Assembly (NCBI GenBank): GCA_910575615.1 | Contig: CAJTEX010000012.1 | Span: forward strand, 41,149-105,148 | Source of the DNA: Bacteroidales bacterium | Lineage (GTDB): Bacteria; Bacteroidota; Bacteroidia; Bacteroidales; Muribaculaceae | DNA: 64,000 nucleotides | Direction: 5' to 3' | Shown: positions 63,168-64,000 of the stretch, in pieces | How the letters are laid out: the number at the start of each line of letters is the position of its first letter | Numbering within the stretch: the stretch's first letter is position 1 | The notes under the pieces: model-generated | Seen by the model: the letters and a program-made list of their open reading frames with translations, nothing else | Told to the model about the DNA's origin: nothing | Databases searched by the model: none | Program-made: the position numbers and the translations under genes

Positions 63168-63791
63168 ATGCTGACGTTTGATTTATGTCTTGAGATAACA
63201 GGCCTGTGTGTGGGCCTGCTATATCTATGGTGGGAATATCACGCCGACAACAAGGTATGGTTGGCGTCGGTCGTGATGCCGGCCATCTCGATGTGGATAT
63301 ATTATTCCAAAGGGTTGTATGCCGACTTTGGGATAAACATCTATTACCTGTTGATAGCGATATATGGATTTTGGTCATGGAGTGGGAAAACGGCTCCGCG
63401 CAAACCGTCGGAATCCAAAGAATGTCCAGCCGCGACAGAGAGTGCAAGCTCCCGCCGTCCAATCACCCATACACCAGTAAAGGAGTGGGGGTTGATTGCG
63501 GCAGCCTCCTGCACGTTGTGGGTGGCATTATGGTGGCTGCTGGTGAGATTCACCGACTCGACTGTACCTGTGGCCGATGCTTTCACGACATCATTGTCAA
63601 TTGTAGGATTGTGGATGTTGGCCCGCAAATATGTCGAGCAATGGCTGATATGGTTCATTGTAGACATTGTATGTTGTGGCCTGTATTTTTACAAAGGGCT
63701 GTATTTCTATTGCGTGTTGTATGGGGTTTATACAGTCATCTCCATTTTCGGATATCGAAAATGGTTCGCCATGATGCCACATAAGAAATAA
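63168..63791 (+). CDS. PnuC/PnuT-family vitamin transporter
   Basis: 207 residues with about seven membrane segments. LYLWWEYHADNKVW, GINIYYLLIAIYGFWSW (about residue 58) and KYVEQWLIWFIVDIVCCGLYFYKGLYFY (split: residues about 150-180) are PnuC-family signatures, including the aromatic residues that bind the vitamin. Members carry nicotinamide riboside (PnuC), thiamine (PnuT) or riboflavin (PnuX) by facilitated diffusion. Pairing with the TonB-dependent receptor just upstream points to thiamine or another vitamin, but the sequence does not decide. An extended loop with SESKECPAATESASS lies near residues 80-95. A terminator follows. Confidence 0.88.
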   Translation: MLTFDLCLEITGLCVGLLYLWWEYHADNKVWLASVVMPAISMWIYYSKGLYADFGINIYYLLIAIYGFWSWSGKTAPRKPSESKECPAATESASSRRPITHTPVKEWGLIAAASCTLWVALWWLLVRFTDSTVPVADAFTTSLSIVGLWMLARKYVEQWLIWFIVDIVCCGLYFYKGLYFYCVLYGVYTVISIFGYRKWFAMMPHKK

Positions 63792-63841
63792 GCCACATCC
63801 AATATTCGGCCTCATTGATTTGTGCGCAGTATGGATTTCTC

Positions 63842-63877
63842 ATTGGGGCTATCTGTCAATCGGCAGATAGCCCCAAT
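63842..63877 (+). terminator. 14-bp hairpin after pnuC
   Basis: Arms 63842-63855 and 63864-63877 are perfectly complementary with an 8-base loop, 50 bases after the stop. A GGCTTTTTC lies just downstream. Confidence 0.75.
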
Positions 63878-63923
63878 TTACACGGCTTTTTCATTTAAGA
63901 TAAAATAAAGCGTATACCTGCCC

Positions 63924-63950
63924 TTACCCGCTTCAGCCCGAAGCGGGTAA
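63924..63950. terminator. second hairpin near the window end
   Basis: Arms 63924-63934 and 63940-63950 (TTACCCGCTTC and its complement) with a 5-base loop. It may serve a gene beyond the window. Confidence 0.5.
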
Positions 63951-64000
63951 TCTGTTGTGTCTGTATTTCAGCCGTTTATCTCTTCGTTAAAATCTTATTT

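Noticed and set aside
1..64000. rRNA, tRNA, CRISPR arrays, insertion sequences, origin of replication
   Set aside because: None was seen in the gaps between genes. Without a covariance-model scan a small RNA could still be missed.

Overview
The window looks like a Bacteroidales chromosome or metagenome contig, probably from the Muribaculaceae or a close relative. The signs are a type IX secretion gene (porQ), a surface protein with a type IX sorting-domain-like C-terminus, a type III glutamine synthetase, the DapL/DapF lysine branch, a UpxY-type NusG paralog at the head of a polysaccharide locus, TonB-dependent receptors, and repeated Bacteroidota -7 promoter elements (TAnnTTTG). No rRNA, tRNA, CRISPR array, insertion sequence or replication origin was seen. 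The family is an inference; no marker gene here fixes it.

Layout. 0-3.4 kb: the end of a flavoprotein, a DUF695-like protein and a secreted TPR protein. 3.5-25.7 kb: one long leftward polysaccharide operon. It is read from a 307-base leader with a 19-bp hairpin, then upxY, glycosyltransferases, an acyltransferase, two flippases, a DegT aminotransferase/CapK ligase/NeuD acyltransferase block, two Wzy- or WaaL-like membrane proteins and two acetyltransferases. It ends in an orphan integrase-like core-binding domain. Stop and start codons overlap repeatedly, so the genes are probably co-transcribed. 26-43 kb (leftward): nhaA; porQ-cmk-ispH-exonuclease-lipoprotein; an amidophosphoribosyltransferase; glnN; dapF-dapL; two beta-barrel proteins and a small HTH regulator; an M3 peptidase and an EEP-family membrane protein. 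43.6-45.2 kb: two adjacent rhomboid proteases. 45.3-53.3 kb (rightward): tgt, an LptG-family permease, a decaprenyl-phosphate phosphoribosyltransferase/HAD pair, pyrB, a flavin reductase, glyA and plsC. 53.4-56 kb: a split TPR/AraC regulator and a split surface protein. 56-59.5 kb (leftward): cls and recQ. 59.7-63.8 kb: two truncated TonB-dependent receptors facing away from one junction, then pnuC.

The genes form three functional themes. The first is surface glycan production under a UpxY-like antiterminator, supported by a lipid-linked ribose module and an LptG-type permease. The second is outer-membrane and secretion biology (porQ, beta-barrels, receptors, rhomboids). The third is core metabolism (lysine/diaminopimelate, glutamine, purine, pyrimidine and one-carbon).

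The most notable anomalies are the receptor junction near 61,196; a strongly C-rich, G-poor transcript inside upxY; a GC-rich block inside an AT-rich glycan locus; a catalytic-domain-less integrase relative; and at least three genes broken by apparent one-base shifts. The shifts and the junction could be biology or assembly error, and the sequence alone cannot decide.
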